Below are positions 1-13,522 of a stretch of DNA of 64,000 bases, one piece after another. Within the stretch, counting starts at the first letter, position 1, and every line of letters begins with the position of its first letter. Origin of the DNA: Phalacrocorax aristotelis (Eukaryota; Chordata; Aves; Suliformes; Phalacrocoracidae); the NCBI RefSeq assembly GCF_949628215.1, contig NC_134277.1:26177179-26241178 (forward strand), in the 5' to 3' direction. Below the pieces are notes generated by a model that was given only the letters and a program-made list of their open reading frames with translations, had not been told where the DNA came from and made no database searches. The translations under genes and the position numbers were made by a program.

Positions 1-201
1 TTTTAGTAAGCATTTTATAGGATTAGAAGGTAAAAGGAAACAAAGGTAAATTAAAGGTTTTAGCTGTATACTTGGCTTGGGGTTTTTTGATGAATCTCAA
101 AACATACCTTCTTTTTTTAAACTAATTTCATGCTTTTGCACAACCCTTCCATGCCCATTTAATTTTAACATTATGTTTATAGAGCTATCAACAATAAATC
201 A

Positions 202-381
<180 letters not shown>

Positions 382-754
382 TCAAACAGTAATGAAACCA
401 AAGGAGTTTAAGCACAACTGAAACGAGTACAGAACACTTTTTTTTTTCTTTTTTTGTTATATTTTTTGTATCACTGGAAAAGCAGTAACAAAATTCAGGA
501 AGTATTGAATGTGGAGGGGCAGGATGGCAAAGTCAGAATGACCGCCATAACAGTAAGTTTAAAGAGAATAAGACACAGCTGCACCCTTGTACTGAGCAGC
601 CCACAGGCCAGAAGGCCCTGAAATGACATGAAATATACAGATATTACAAAACCATGAAGTGTTCAAACACTATAATGATGGGGCAATGCATAGTAGGTAT
701 ATGACATACATGGACATTATTTAAGCAATGTTATTGTCATTTTCTCTTCTCCTA

Positions 755-948
<194 letters not shown>

Positions 949-2450
949 CTGGAAACAATGAATAAATAGGAAGTAAAGATTCAGCTGAAAAAAAAGAAAA
1001 AAAATCCAACAGCATGCTAACCTTCAGTGTGCAGGAATTACATCCACTGATACTTGGTGTTATTCACTTATTGTTCTTTAGCTGGAGAAATAATAATGGC
1101 TGACATAATTCTACTTCCTTTTCATAAAAAGGGAAAATCCCACATCAGATAGATTTAATACAAATGATCTTGTTTTCTAACCCACTTTTAAAATAAAAAT
1201 AATGTTTGGTTTTTTTTCACTTTGTAACTACCTTCCCCATTTTGCAAGCCAGGCAAAAGGCCAAAGAATTTTAGGACCCTGAAAAATATATGAAATTGAA
1301 AAAGAAAACCATTCTAAAGTGACAAGCACTATGATTTATAAAGTGTGCTATGACAAAGTACTGCATTTCTATGAGATCCACAAGGATTTCCCGAAAATAC
1401 CTCATTTTCCTTCCCCTTACTCCCATTAGGGGGTAGAACAGTCTTGCCTACAGCCCAAGTAACAAAGCTGATACAAATAAATTATCATATGGATTAATTT
1501 ACTTAGTTTTACTTCAGTGGGGCTGCAAACTGGTGCCCAATTCATTCAAGCACAGAGCTTCTGAAAGGAATAAGTCTTCAGCTTTTGCAAAAAGTGGACA
1601 CAGGTTTTTAGATTTAAAATAAAACTTTCCTTACACTTCTGTTTAACTCAAAGTGACAATTCTTATAATCATAAAATTTTATTAAAATGATAGGGAAAAA
1701 GTTCCTAAGGCTAAATCACTTCACGTATCAGATTTGAGAAAGGTCATGTCTGGCCATTAGCACCTTCCAGATGATAGTTTTCTTCATTTGCAAATGAACC
1801 CTCTTTCATTCCATATCATCAGTAAGCACATGTTTTTTACAGATTAATCCCTCCACAAAGATTTTTACCTTTACTGTTTCTAGCCTCCTCACCTCTTCTA
1901 GGAGAAACAGAGATCTTCAGATTCCCATGCCCTTAGTCCAATATTTTTGCTGGGATCAGACTACCTGAAAACATATTTAAAAAAAAAAAACAAAACAAAA
2001 TAAATAACGGCATGCACATTTTCATCTTCAGTTAAGATAAACACATTAGCTGGATAATTTAATGGTGGTATTTGAAGAGTAACATCTGAATAGAAACATC
2101 TATTGATTTGCATTACAGTAGCATCTAGAAACATTAAATAAGCAACGTGCTGACTTGTGGGAGCTCATGCTTTGGGATATTAAAGAGTTTGAAAGGAACA
2201 AGAAACAACCACCCCTTATGGGCAGCTGGGAAAGGCATGCTCCCTCGGTTTCCTTACAGGCACTGGGATATACTGGGTTTGGGTCGGGATTGTGTGGAGG
2301 GAACCTGCAGGGGCAGGGCTGGGCCACCCGGGTGGCAGGTGATGGCCAGGTGAACAAGCAGCGGGTGAATTCCCTCTGCCAGGGCTCTGCGCAAAGTCCA
2401 GAGTGGCAAAAGGATGCCTGCGAAACAGCCCCGAGAGCCGCGACGTGAGC
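949..2450 (-). other. KRIT1 5' intron, no other feature seen
   Basis: This AT-rich stretch lies between the KRIT1 start-codon exon and the CpG island. It contains short A and T runs but no convincing exon, RNA gene or mobile element. By position it is the intron after the non-coding first exon of KRIT1. Confidence 0.6.
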
Positions 2451-4350
2451 CCAGAACACAAAACCAGAAGGTGAAGAAGGGCGGCACCGTGAGGCTATGA
2501 CAGTAACGACCCGCTTCAGAAGGCGCCACCAGAGAACTGACCCGAACCGAACCCAGGTGCCAGCACCGCGTCCCCGTCCCAGCGGATGCGGGTCTCGAGA
2601 ACGTGCCTCAGCCGGGCTTCCCCCGCGCCGCGCCGCCGGCCCTGCCCGCCTCCCGCACCGCCTCAGCAGCCCGGGACCCGCCGGGGCGCGGCAGAGGGCG
2701 GCTCCCGCCACCCCGCGGGGACACACGGCCGCGCCACCCCGTGAGGGAGGCCGCCGCGCCCGCCCCCCACCGACAGCAGGCCTCGCACAGGGAGCCGCGG
2801 CGGCCGCCTCCGCAGCACCGTCTCGCCCCAGCACGACGGGACGGGAACGAGCCCCGCGCCGCCGGTGCCGCCCGCTCCGGCAGCAGCCACCCCGCCGCTG
2901 CGCGCCTCAGGGCCGGGAAACGCCCCCAGAACTTCTCCGGTCGCGGCCGGGCCCCGGGGAGGGGGTGAGGGGCGCTCACGCTGTAGCCGCGCGGAGCGAG
3001 ACCGCCCCACATGGGGTGACGGGCAGTGCCCCGGCCCTGCTTCCTTCCTCCCTCCCTCCCTCCCTCCCTCCTTGCCTTCGTCGGTAGTGCCGGCAGTCGC
3101 CCCCTCCCCGCTGCATCCTCCCGGCGCCCAGGCCCCACGGCCGAGACGCGTCCCGCTCCGCCCCGTCTCCGCCCCGCTCCCTCCCACGGCTCGGTGGATC
3201 CGCTTCCCGTCGGAGCCCCGCGGGCCTCGGCTGTTGATGAGTTTCCGGGTCGGCGGCCTGAACTTCTGCTGGTGCCGCCGCCGGTTGTTGGCCGCGGGCG
3301 GAGAAGGAGGGAGAGAGACCGGGCTGCGGGCTGGGCCGGGAGCATGAGGCGCTGCCGGCAGGCGGGAAGGCGCTGAGGGGAGGTGGCCGGCCGGGCCCCA
3401 GGAGGAGCCGCTGGCAGCTGTCAGTGCCGCCGCCGAACAAAGAGGCAGCGAGACGGCAGCAGCCGCAACGCCCTGCGCGGGAGGGAGCCTCGCCGCCCGG
3501 TGGGCACTCCCCACCGCCTCAGTCACCGAGTGACGGCCCCGGCGGAGCGGGCACTCCAGAGGGCGCCGGAGCGGAACGGAGCGGGGAAGAAACAGAGAGC
3601 AGCGGCGACCGAGCAAATGGAGGCGCTGGGTGGCGGGCGCGGAGGCGCCGGGAAGCGTCGGGGAGAGCCCCTGTGAGGAGCTGGTGAGTGCCCCGCGGCG
3701 GTCGAGGCACCGCCGGGGAGGCTCGGGCGGGGTCCGCGGGGCTGCGGGAGGGCGAGGCGAGTCCAGCCCGGCCGCGGGAGCAGCCCGGAGACCTTCCACA
3801 GCTGGGCGTCGGCGGCCCGTCGCATCGCGGGTGGGGCGGGCCGGGCCGGGCCGGGAGGTGGCTGCGGGGGCTCCTCGGCATTGCCGGCGGACGAGGGGAG
3901 CGGCGCGGGGCGGGGGAGGCGAGGGCCGCGCCGGTGTGCGGAGGTAAACAAGCTGCAGGTTACCGAAGCTGGCCTGTCTCCACACCGGCGGCGCCCGGGG
4001 GCGAGCCCCGGTGGGTAGGGGGCTGTGGGGAAGCGTAATGGCGGAGGCGGCGGGCCGCCGGGCTGGACTGACCATGGAGCGCAGAGAGGCCGCCTCCGGC
4101 CCAGGGTCTCGCCAGGCGCCGCGTCCCGACGTAGCGGAGGACGGCGTGGGCGCGGGGGGGAATCGGCGGCAGCAGCCCCCGGGGCCCCCTCGGCCGGAGC
4201 CGCCGGAAAGTTTGGAGCTGCCCGGCTTCAGCCAGCGCCCGCTGTAGAGCACATGCCCGCCCTGTTCGTAGCCTGGAAATCCTGCCTTGAAGGCAAAAGG
4301 GGAAAAGTGTGAGCGGCCAGAGTGGGAAGCGTGCTGCTGGGTGAGCTGTG
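2450..4350. promoter_or_regulatory. CpG-island bidirectional promoter of KRIT1 and ANKIB1
   Basis: The base composition changes sharply from AT-rich flanks to very GC- and CpG-rich sequence over about 1.9 kb. The island lies between the minus-strand start of KRIT1 and the plus-strand ANKIB1 gene, the expected place for a shared divergent promoter. No convincing TATA box is present, which is usual for CpG-island promoters. Visible elements include a GTCAC-cga-GTGAC inverted repeat at 3522-3534 that contains a CRE-like TGACG half site, a CCCT microsatellite at about 3046-3071, and a YY1-like AATGGCGG at about 4036-4046. Long open frames on both strands here are a by-product of high GC content and are not called as genes. 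Transcription start sites cannot be fixed from sequence alone. Confidence 0.85.
3390..3683 (+). other. ANKIB1: ANKIB1 non-coding first exon (start approximate)
   Basis: A strong splice donor, CTG|GTGAGT, lies after 3683 inside the CpG island on the ANKIB1 strand. It is the best candidate for the end of the non-coding first exon, since the start-codon exon at 43597 has its own upstream acceptor. The left boundary is a guess. The exon contains an ATG at 3617-3619 that opens a 19-codon upstream frame ending at 3676. Other donors in the island, for example GTGAGC near 4340, could serve alternative first exons. Confidence 0.5.
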
Positions 4351-6667
4351 GCAGCGTAACCTTGCTTCCAGCCTGGGTAACGCCGTCCGAAACAGCCTTT
4401 TTTAAATGAAATTGAATGCTCACAATCTCGTGTGTTAATTTTTTTTTCCTCTCAGGAAAATTTGAGTCTTGACATTGTTACAGTTTTATGTAAGTAGCAG
4501 CATCGCTCTCCCAGGCATGTCTAAACACATACTGGAAACGGGGCACCTTTTAAAAACGAAGAACCGCCTTGATAATTCGTGACTGCTCAGTCTGCCTTTT
4601 ATTTACAGTTCAGGTAGCATGCACGGGAAGTGTGGAGTCACAAAAACATGCTCTGCAGAGTGAGGCGCTAATACCACAGCTTGTTGTTTGCGTAGACCCC
4701 TCCATTGTTACTAACCACCTTCGATTTCACTTTTTCTTTTGAGTGCAGTTCTGTGCTCACCAGTTTCAGAAATGGAGTTTTAGTTGCAGGCATAACTCCA
4801 GGAGGTGTACTGTAATTTAAGTACATTGCCTAAAAAGAGAGACCGCCTTTGAGAGAACTATTAGCTGTAGACGTTAGCAATGAGAAGTGACTGTGTCTTC
4901 CTCAAGTGTATGGGTGTTTTATCCTTACTTTCATCTCTTTGATTTTCAATACAAAGCATGGTGGATTAACTTCTCTTTAATCTCTCTTGGGTACAGGGGG
5001 AAAATACTCTTCTTCCTTGGAAGGGGAAAAAAAAAGCTTTAGTCATATGGAAAGCAACAGTGTTTTTCAACTTCTAACATGTGGCTTATTTAGTTGAGGT
5101 GTCCACACAGAAGTGAAGTAGGAGAATTTATAGTAACTTTCTTCTTTTCCTGGATTTGCAAAGAGTTATTACAACATAAGGGACCAAATTACAGAAGAAG
5201 CTTCTGGAAACTTTAATTCTAAGACTTTCTTTGGTCCTGTACTCGAGCAGTTCCTTCTTTAACAAATTTTAGTTTAGTCCTTAAAATAATAAAATATTTT
5301 AAAAATACAATGTTGTTATTCCCGAATAAAAATATTACTAGAAATCTACTAAAAAGCTAAACAATGTTGGTGGTGCCCAGTCTTCATATATACATATACG
5401 CATCAGCAGAATATTATGAATGAAAATTAATTTTAAAAAACCACACCACAATAGTGGCACTACTATAATAATAGTGTCAGTAGCCAAAAGGCAAAAATTA
5501 AACAACCAAGTTTTATGCAGTCCCTCTAATTTTTGCTTGTGCTGTACAGACCTAGATAGGACTAGGTATGTACATATGTAAGTACATGAATAGGTTTATT
5601 GAAAGAACATGGAGTTTCCTAGGCATAGTTTTATATTGTAAGTTTACACATATCTGTTTGTTGTATGTTTGTGTCAGGCGTGCACACTCCAGAAAATCAG
5701 AGGAAACAAAACATGTAAATTTAAAAGAGAGTGCCTTCTACAGCTGTCAGCTTTTGTTCAATGGAACAACTATTAAAAAATGGTTTTAGAAAATATCATT
5801 GTCTTTCATCACTGTAGAAGACCTTGTTAACACTATGGCTGATTTAGTCTGTTCTGAGCAGTTTCTTACCCACCGATCTGTGACACCTCTGGTGTGATTG
5901 ATTAGCACTACACTACTTTTTGTTTCAGTAATAGAGCTTTATTTATTAATTGTTAACCTGTTTAGCTAGCAGGGCTTGTGGTGGTGTTTTTTAGGGTTTT
6001 TGTTTTGTTTTAGTTTTTTCTTTAAGATTTTGTTGTTGTTTTATGTATGTGTGGTTTTGGGGTCATTTTTTGTTTTGTTTTAGCTTTGTTGTTGAGATGT
6101 CATGTAGTTACTATTACCCGAATAGTTGATTCATTCACCTTGGAATCTGAAAACTTGAAGTTGCTCTCTGCAGTTGTCACTGTTGAAATTTGGTTGCCTT
6201 TGCTAAGGTGACTCATGCCAAGAAGAAGGAAAATCAAGAAACTGGAGGTTACAAATGTGTGTGCTGAACCAGTTACACTTCTAATCTCATTACTGTATTT
6301 GCATAGTTGATAATGATACACAGCAGAGAGACATCTGTTTTGCTTGAAGAGCAGCCCTGTGGAAATTCCAAAATGTTCTAAATGATAGGGAAAGTTGTTT
6401 TTTCAACACCATCATCATCAGACAAGATTCTTAATGCTTTCCCTCCCTCCTCCCAACGTACATGCCACATATTTTTCCATGGAGCGTTTTTGAAGTCACA
6501 CGTATGTGTAAATTTCAGGAGACAAAGATATTTCCTGCAAGATTATATTACATTAAAAGTTCAAGGTGGAGAAGTCTACCCGATGTTTAAAAAATACTTT
6601 TTTTTTTTTTTTTCAGAACCTCTAAATGTCTTCCAGGTTTAAAGTGAAAGAGGTAAAAATAGTCTTT
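4351..6667 (+). other. ANKIB1 intron 1, first segment
   Basis: Ordinary AT-rich intron sequence. It includes a G/T-rich low-complexity patch at about 5980-6090 and a T run at 6600-6614. I see no exon, RNA gene or clear mobile element. Confidence 0.5.
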
Positions 6668-7438
6668 GCTGTTGTGGAAGGTCAAGCACAAGGTCCTCTG
6701 CCTGGACCAGGGCAATCTGCAGTATCAATGCAGAGTGGGGGATGAATGGATTGAGAGCAGCTGGGTGGAGAAGGACCTCAGGATACTGGTGGATGAAAAA
6801 TCAGATGTAAGCCAGCAATGTGCACGTGCAGCCCAGAAAGCCAGTTGTACCCTAGGCCGCATCAAAAGAAGTGTGGCCAGCAGGTCAGGAGAGGTGATTC
6901 TCCCCTTCTGCTCCACTCATGAGACCCTCCTGGAGTACTGCATGTAGCTCTGGGGTCCCCAGTACAGGAAGGACATCGACCTGTTAGAGTCCAGAGGAGG
7001 GGCACAAAAATGGTCAGAGGGCTGGAACAACTCTCCTGTGAAGAAAGGCTGAGAGAGTTGAGGTTACTCAGTAGAGAAGGCTCCAGGGACACCTTGTTGC
7101 AGCTTTTCAGTGTATAAAGGGGCCTTATAAGAAAGACAGAGAGAGACTTTTTACCGAAGCCTGTAGTGACAAGACATGGGGCAAGGGTTTTAAACTGAAA
7201 GAGTATAGATTTAGATTGGATATAAGGAAGACGTTTTTTACGGTGGGGATGGTGAGACCCTGGAAGAGGTTGCCCGGGGAAGTTGTGAATGCCCCACCAT
7301 TGGAAGTGTTCAAGGTCAGGTCAGATGGGTGTTTGAGCAACGTGATCTAGTGAAAGATGTCCCTGCCCGTGGGTAGGGGGGATGGACATGGTGATCTTTA
7401 AAGGTCCCTTCCAACCCAAACCATTCTGTGATTCTGTG
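6668..7438 (+). repeat. CR1 LINE, 5'-truncated 3' end
   Basis: This is a fragment of a chicken-repeat-1 type non-LTR retrotransposon in sense orientation. It matches the 3' part of avian CR1, including the stretch coding for GRIKRSVASRSGEVILPFCS, the 3' untranslated region, and the terminal tandem ATTCTGTG-ATTCTGTG that marks CR1 3' ends. The 5' end is truncated, as is usual for CR1. No intact reverse transcriptase frame remains. It is very similar to the copy at 32107-32718. Confidence 0.93.
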
Positions 7439-10400
7439 CTTTTTTTATTTTTTTGTTCTGAGGAATATTAGATTGTCTTTTCTAGTATCAGTGAAATAGA
7501 ATGTTTTGCATTCCAGACTGTCTTAATTTGTTTTTATATGTATATGTGTATCTATTTATCTGTGTTATCTCAAAAAAATACTCAGAGGAGTGCTATACAA
7601 GTAAGTGTAGCAATAGCAGAATATCCTCAGTTTTTTAGTCCAAAAATCACTTTGGAGAAAAATAGATACTAGTCAGTTGCTTTGTTGTCTTTTTAATGTC
7701 TTCTGAATTTCCTTTACCCTCCATGCTTTGTTAACTGAACAGTCCTTACTTTCTGCTTCTTTGTTTTTAGTTTCACATACCTTAAATTGTACTATGAAAA
7801 GAAAAAGAAATGAAATAAGTGTCTGTCTAAAATCAGCTAGGGTTTTCTCTTATTGTTGTGCAGAGATGGTCTGAGGGAGTCCTTGCTATTTCTCCGAACC
7901 TGTTCCGATATTGTTCTGTTTAGTGATTGAAGGTAATTTTCAGAAGTCACAAACACCTTGTATATTATATAGATTAACATTTCAAATTCACATTTATGCG
8001 TATCGTCAATTTCCTGTTTTCCAGACAAGACAATCACCATGTTTTTAGACAAGATGAACACTTCTTCTGACCTAAAGCTAATTTTTAATACTGCTGGTAT
8101 CCTTGAATTTTCTTTAAAGGGTTTTGTTGGAGTTTCTTATGACATATTTTCATTTAATGGTTTTGCTTTGATTTATATTTTAAAGCACAAAAATTCTGAA
8201 CTCTGACTGTTGAAGGATAATTGCAGTAAAAATACGGTAACAGGTTGTAAATGGATTACTGCAGGGAAATAGGAGGGCCTCTCTGCTGAATGCCTGGGAT
8301 CCTTTCTGGCTGGGGTGTCTTCACGGAGCAACTGCGTGACGGTGTTGTCCGTAGAGTTCCTCTTGTAACTATTCTAGTTCAGCTCTGTGCTGACAAGGAA
8401 GACGACAGGCCAGAATGAATTCTCTAAAAGTAAGTTCTATGTAGGTGCATAAACTTGCACCTAGGAATCAATGTCTGCACACAGCCTGCAGTATAGTGAC
8501 GTTATTCTTTGACAATAAGCTAGTGTAGTTTAAATATTACATCATGACAACTGAGGCTGTGTATTATTAATTGCGCATATTGTGTAATATTAATTACATA
8601 TAAAATAGTTCTTATGTACAGGCTTCTGTGTTGGAGAAGACTTTTTCTAAATCTCTTGGGGATTTTCCCTACTTAAGGGAGTTTCCTGGTGGCTTATGCT
8701 TACCATTTTGATGTACCTGAAGAACTTCTGTGGTGTGGTCTGCCCTATTATATAGTATTCTGGGAAGTAGAAACCCAGTTATTGGCTGCTACTTCTCGAT
8801 ACCTCTTTGCTGTATTCAGGTTCTTCTCTCCAACAAAAATAACAATCAAAAATAGATATTCAATTTTGACATATGCTTTTATTATTATACCGCAGAAGCA
8901 TATGAGTAAATAATCCAAAAAAACTTTTGGAAGTACTGCAGTCACCAAGTTCCTTGGAATAAAGACTGTCATGTGGTAGTCAAATGGTGTATATTCATTT
9001 TAAGGCAGTATTTTTAAACTGCTGTGAACCACTTAATCCTTGCTTTATAATAAAGGCTGTGGTCAAAAATACAGTCTAAGCATTTCCAAATCACTGTGGT
9101 ATTTGAGGTAATCCTTAAGTTTGCTGGAATGATCTGACCTATTCCATTTATATTTACGGTTGACAGTCAAGTGCAAAGGCATAACTGTCTCTCACTTTAG
9201 CATTCTGAAACAAAGTACAGTTTACAGGAAAAGATCAAGAATGGTAGATTTCTGGACCATCTGGAAGACTGTATACAATACAACTTGGTTTAAGAACCTT
9301 AACTTCTAGTAACTAGACAGTAAGTTTGAAAACCAAAAGAACCTAGAGAGAGTTGTTTTGCTATTGAAGAGACCAATTGGCTGTAGGTTATTCTCTTTAT
9401 TAAGCAAGAAAGTAAATCACTACTTGTGATTTACACTTCTTACATATAACTTTGAGAAATATTTGTCATTTGGGGCCATTTTCTGTAATGTGGAGTAAGT
9501 TCTTATATTTAAGTGTGGAGGGTTTTTTCCAGGAGTCATTGTCAGAGGTAGGAAGATAATAAATGCTTATTAAAGAAAAGGTCCATTGCTCGTTTTCAAA
9601 TTCTGGATTAATTTAAGGTACTAAAATACATTTCATGGAGGCAGATTTTTTTTCTTCTTTATGTAGTGTCTTTAAATCTGATGCATTTAAATCCTTTTCC
9701 ATTTATTCAAGTTAACAAAAGTATAACTTGCTGATAAGAAGTTTGTTTATATCCTTGAACCATGATGGCTACTATCGAGGTTTCGTTAACTTTGCTTCTA
9801 TACAGTGTCTCTGCCATATCTTGCAGTAGCAGTTCTAAGTGTTGTGTTGGTGTTTCCCCTGTGCTTATTAATATGGAGTTCTACCTTCTGAATATTTGTT
9901 GGTAGTTTTCTTGCTTTTCTTCTTTCTATCCTTTCCCCCTTATTTTTCTGATTATTGTTTTGTTTTTCATTGTTGTCTTGTATATCTTGAAGCAAAAGTT
10001 TGTTTCTTCTGTTGACAGCATGAATGGCTTGTAGCTTTGATCTGCTCTTGCAGAACAATTGATGGAGTCAGGATTGTCTTCAACATCATCTGCTGTGATA
10101 GTGGCTGTTACACTGTGTTTGACTTATCTGATGCCTCTGTCTTATGAAGTTAATTGGATGGGTGATGCCATTTTAGACACACTGTCTTGCTGGGGGCAGG
10201 GGTTTTGACCACCATCAATGATTTGTGCAAGTGGAAATCCTAAACGGTTCTTGGCAGATGAAAACATAAAAAAGAGACATAGTCTTGCATAGGCTCTGAA
10301 GCAAAGCACTAGCAAGGAGTAAGATAAACTAAGGGAAAATTAAGTCGGGTGGGCAACTGTTCATGCGAATACCAACCTGAATTAAGATTTAACTGTAATT

Positions 10401-12684
10401 CATGTAGAATTAAAGGTTATAGAGAGGAAGACATAATTTTGTTTTGACTTCATTTGACATAGACTCCAATAGTTGATGTCAGCTAGGGGTAAGCTGTGAG
10501 TTAACTTATTTGAAAATTGGTAAAAGGATGATTGTGGCTATTGTCTTACGCAGTTAAAATGCTGACTGTTGAAAAATGTGCTATAGGAGTGTTGGTGATC
10601 TCTCTCTTTCCCTCCTCCCCCCCTTTTTTTTTTATTAATGAAAGATGACTTCAGGAAAGATACAGCTTTGGAGGTTTCAACACTACTTCTGGGAAAATAC
10701 ACTTAAAGTTAACATGTATAATGCTAATTATGTAAATACTAATGGTATAATTCTTGACTGTTTTATATACTCTGTATGCAATTGCAGTTAAATGTAAACA
10801 TAATTTGGAAACTGATTCTCTGTCCCACTCTTCTTGGAATTTAGCGTAGAAGATAATCACATTTTTCTGGTTTATAAATATAATTCTGCTTTTAAAAAAG
10901 GCCCTGCTCATTCCTATAGCGGGTACTTTAAGTGACTGTAGGAACATCATGTCCTGTTTGCGTGCAGCTGGTTTTGGTTCTGATTGTAAATTACTACAAA
11001 TGCAATAACTTAGTGGAGAAAATTGTATTATATTTATTAGAGCTGTGTTTACAGTCCACTTAAGGTCTTTTCAAGGAGCTTTCATGGATATTAATTGGGG
11101 TAGCAATTCCCCCCCCCTTATTTCAAATGGATTTCTAATAGGAATTTTGAAGACAATGTTAAAAATGGTATATTTCTATCAAAGCTGTTGTGTAGATACT
11201 CAAAATCTCACTGAATTAAAAAGCAAGAATATTATTTTTAGGATGAAGGACTGATAATGATGATAGTGATAATTGACGTATTTCATGTTATGAACCAGCC
11301 TTTGGAGAAATAGCTGAAAAATTATGAGAAGATCATGATATATACTTGTGATGGTTTTGCATTACCATTATATTAAATACTGACTCTATTAAAATTTATC
11401 ATAGCCTTAAGAATAGGAATTATAGGGCTGTTGCAATCTACTAATGAACTCTGCACTAAAGGTCTGATTGTTACTCTGCTGCTGTGGTATGCAGTTGTAT
11501 ATTTTTCTTCGTATTTTTATTAGCTACTACGTGTGTAGAATATAAAAATAAAATATATGCAATGCTGGATGCACATCAGGACTAATTTTCAGCAGTTGCA
11601 ACCTGTAAATGCTGTTGCAATAGAATTTTCCTCTGAAATGTTCTTTTTCTTGTCACCTTGCCTGTGTAAATCACTTGCAGAATTGCTACTTTACTTTGTT
11701 AGGATTTTAAAAAAATCCTGGTGGCTCTGCTGTGTTCTAGATCTCTAAGCAGCTGGGGTATGAGCAAATGTATTAATTTCCATTAACTCTCTATTATGCT
11801 GAAAGACTACAGATAGACATGTAAAAATGTCCTGGTATAGTAGAGCCCAGAAAATGTCTTGTTCATCCATCAAAATGGTGAATTTAATCAGTGACTTGAA
11901 GAAACTGCAAATGTGTGTAGCTACCAAACTATGAAGACCAAAGTTCCAGCTGTGCTAATAACACAAGTTATATGTTTTAAGTTTAAAGAACTTATTGGCT
12001 GATGCAGTTTCGTTCACATTTGCTAAATAGTTTGTTATCTCTGTACCCATAAGGTAAGGATCTTGATATTTCAAAGCTCAGATTCTGAGACATAGCTACA
12101 TATTAGACCATGATAGCAGAACATGTGGTTCTTCACCAATGATCTGACACCTTGATTCTCTAGAAAGAGTTCTACTATGAAATTGTAATACCAAATAATA
12201 TAGGCCTGTGCAGCATTGTGGGTTATATACAACTCTAAGATAAAACATTTGTTCTTTATGAAAGCATGCCAGTTGCTTGCGTTCTCTGAAAGCTTGTTTA
12301 TGGAGGTACACAGCCAGCAGTACTGAGACACTACGAACAGCTCTGTAGCTTATCGCAGTAAAAATATACAATGGCTCTTAATTTAGACCCTTTTCCCTGA
12401 CTGGTTGAGAGTCACTGACACAGATTCTTTATGTATCTAGTTCTCCATATTTAGAAGGATGTGTTGGAGAGAAATCTTTAATTGGAGCTATTACAATGAG
12501 TCACCAGGTGCAAACTACCCATTAAAAAAATACTGAAGAGGCTTTATTTGGTGGCTTGTATATTGAAAAACAAGTTCTTTGTAATGTCCTATTTACCAAC
12601 CTGTTAATTAGTTAAAATTAAACTACTTGGAAGTCCTTTATCCTTTTCAGGACATGATAATTAGTATTTAGTAAGATTAAATAG
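7439..12684 (+). other. ANKIB1 intron 1, unique segment
   Basis: AT-rich intron sequence with small homopolymer patches, for example C then T runs at about 10614-10632. I see no supported exon, RNA gene or recognisable mobile element. Confidence 0.5.
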
Positions 12685-13522
12685 TGCAGTTTTGCACCTG
12701 GATGAGGTAGTGGAATGCACCATCAGCAAGCTTGTGGGTGACACCAAATTGTGTGTGCTGGAAGGCAGGGCTGCTCTGCTGAGTGACCTCGACAGGCTGG
12801 AGAAACAGGCTGCCAATAACCTTGTGTCCAGCAAAGAGTCTGAAAACTTGAAACAGAATAACCCTACGCAGTAGTACAGTCTGGGAGCCAGTGACTAGAA
12901 AGTGACATTGCAGCAAATGGCATCGCTTTCCTGGTGGACACCAAGTTGAATGTGAGTCAGAAGTGTGCCTTTACTTAGCAAGAATGAAGCCAGTAGCTGA
13001 GATAAGTGATTATTTCTTTCTGCTTGGCATTTGTGTGACTGCATCTGAAATGATGTCTGGTTTTGTGCTCCCCAGTATAGGAGAAATGCTAACGTACTGG
13101 AGCAGGTCTAGGGGAAGACTGCCAAGATAATTAGGGGGCAGGAGCATACAATGTGAAAAGAGAAGCTGGAAGAGCTGGATATCCTCAGTGTTCGAGGAAG
13201 ACTAGGAAGTGGATCTTGGTTTCAGTTAATGGGAGGGTACAGAGAAGACAGAACCAGACTTTTCCTGGAGGAGCTGGGTGACAGGGCTAGAAGCAACAGG
13301 AGTTCCAGCAAAGGATGTTTCATTAGAAATTAAGAAAAGATTTACACCATGAGGGTGGTCAAATGCTGGGACAAGTTGCCCAGAGAGGCTGTGGGATCTC
13401 CGTCCTTGGAGATGCTCTGAACTTAATTGAGAACAGCCTTGAACAGCCTTTGAAGCTTTGAAGATTGCCCTGGATAGTGATTGAAGCAGTTGACCTTCAG
13501 AGATTCATTCCAATGTAAAAAA
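12685..13522 (+). repeat. Older CR1 LINE fragment
   Basis: This diverged CR1 copy is in sense orientation. Recognisable pieces include sequence describing 'DEVVECTISKLVGDTKL', then gapped parts of the CR1 3' region: a stretch near 13070 about the 'gtgctccccagtataggag' type, and 'gagggtggtcaaatgctggg' near 13350. The usual 8-base terminal repeat is decayed. Boundaries are approximate. Confidence 0.8.

Noticed and set aside
4011..4247. Frame beginning MGRGLWGSVMAEAAGRRAGL as an alternative ANKIB1 or novel start exon
   Set aside because: It lies downstream of the best exon 1 donor, is low-complexity and no splice path to the conserved ANKIB1 frame is evident. It could still be transcribed from an alternative start.
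2100..4423. Many long open frames on both strands in the CpG island, one of 586 codons
   Set aside because: GC-rich DNA has few stop codons. The encoded proteins are low-complexity Pro/Arg/Ala/Gly sequence, overlap on both strands and match no family I know.
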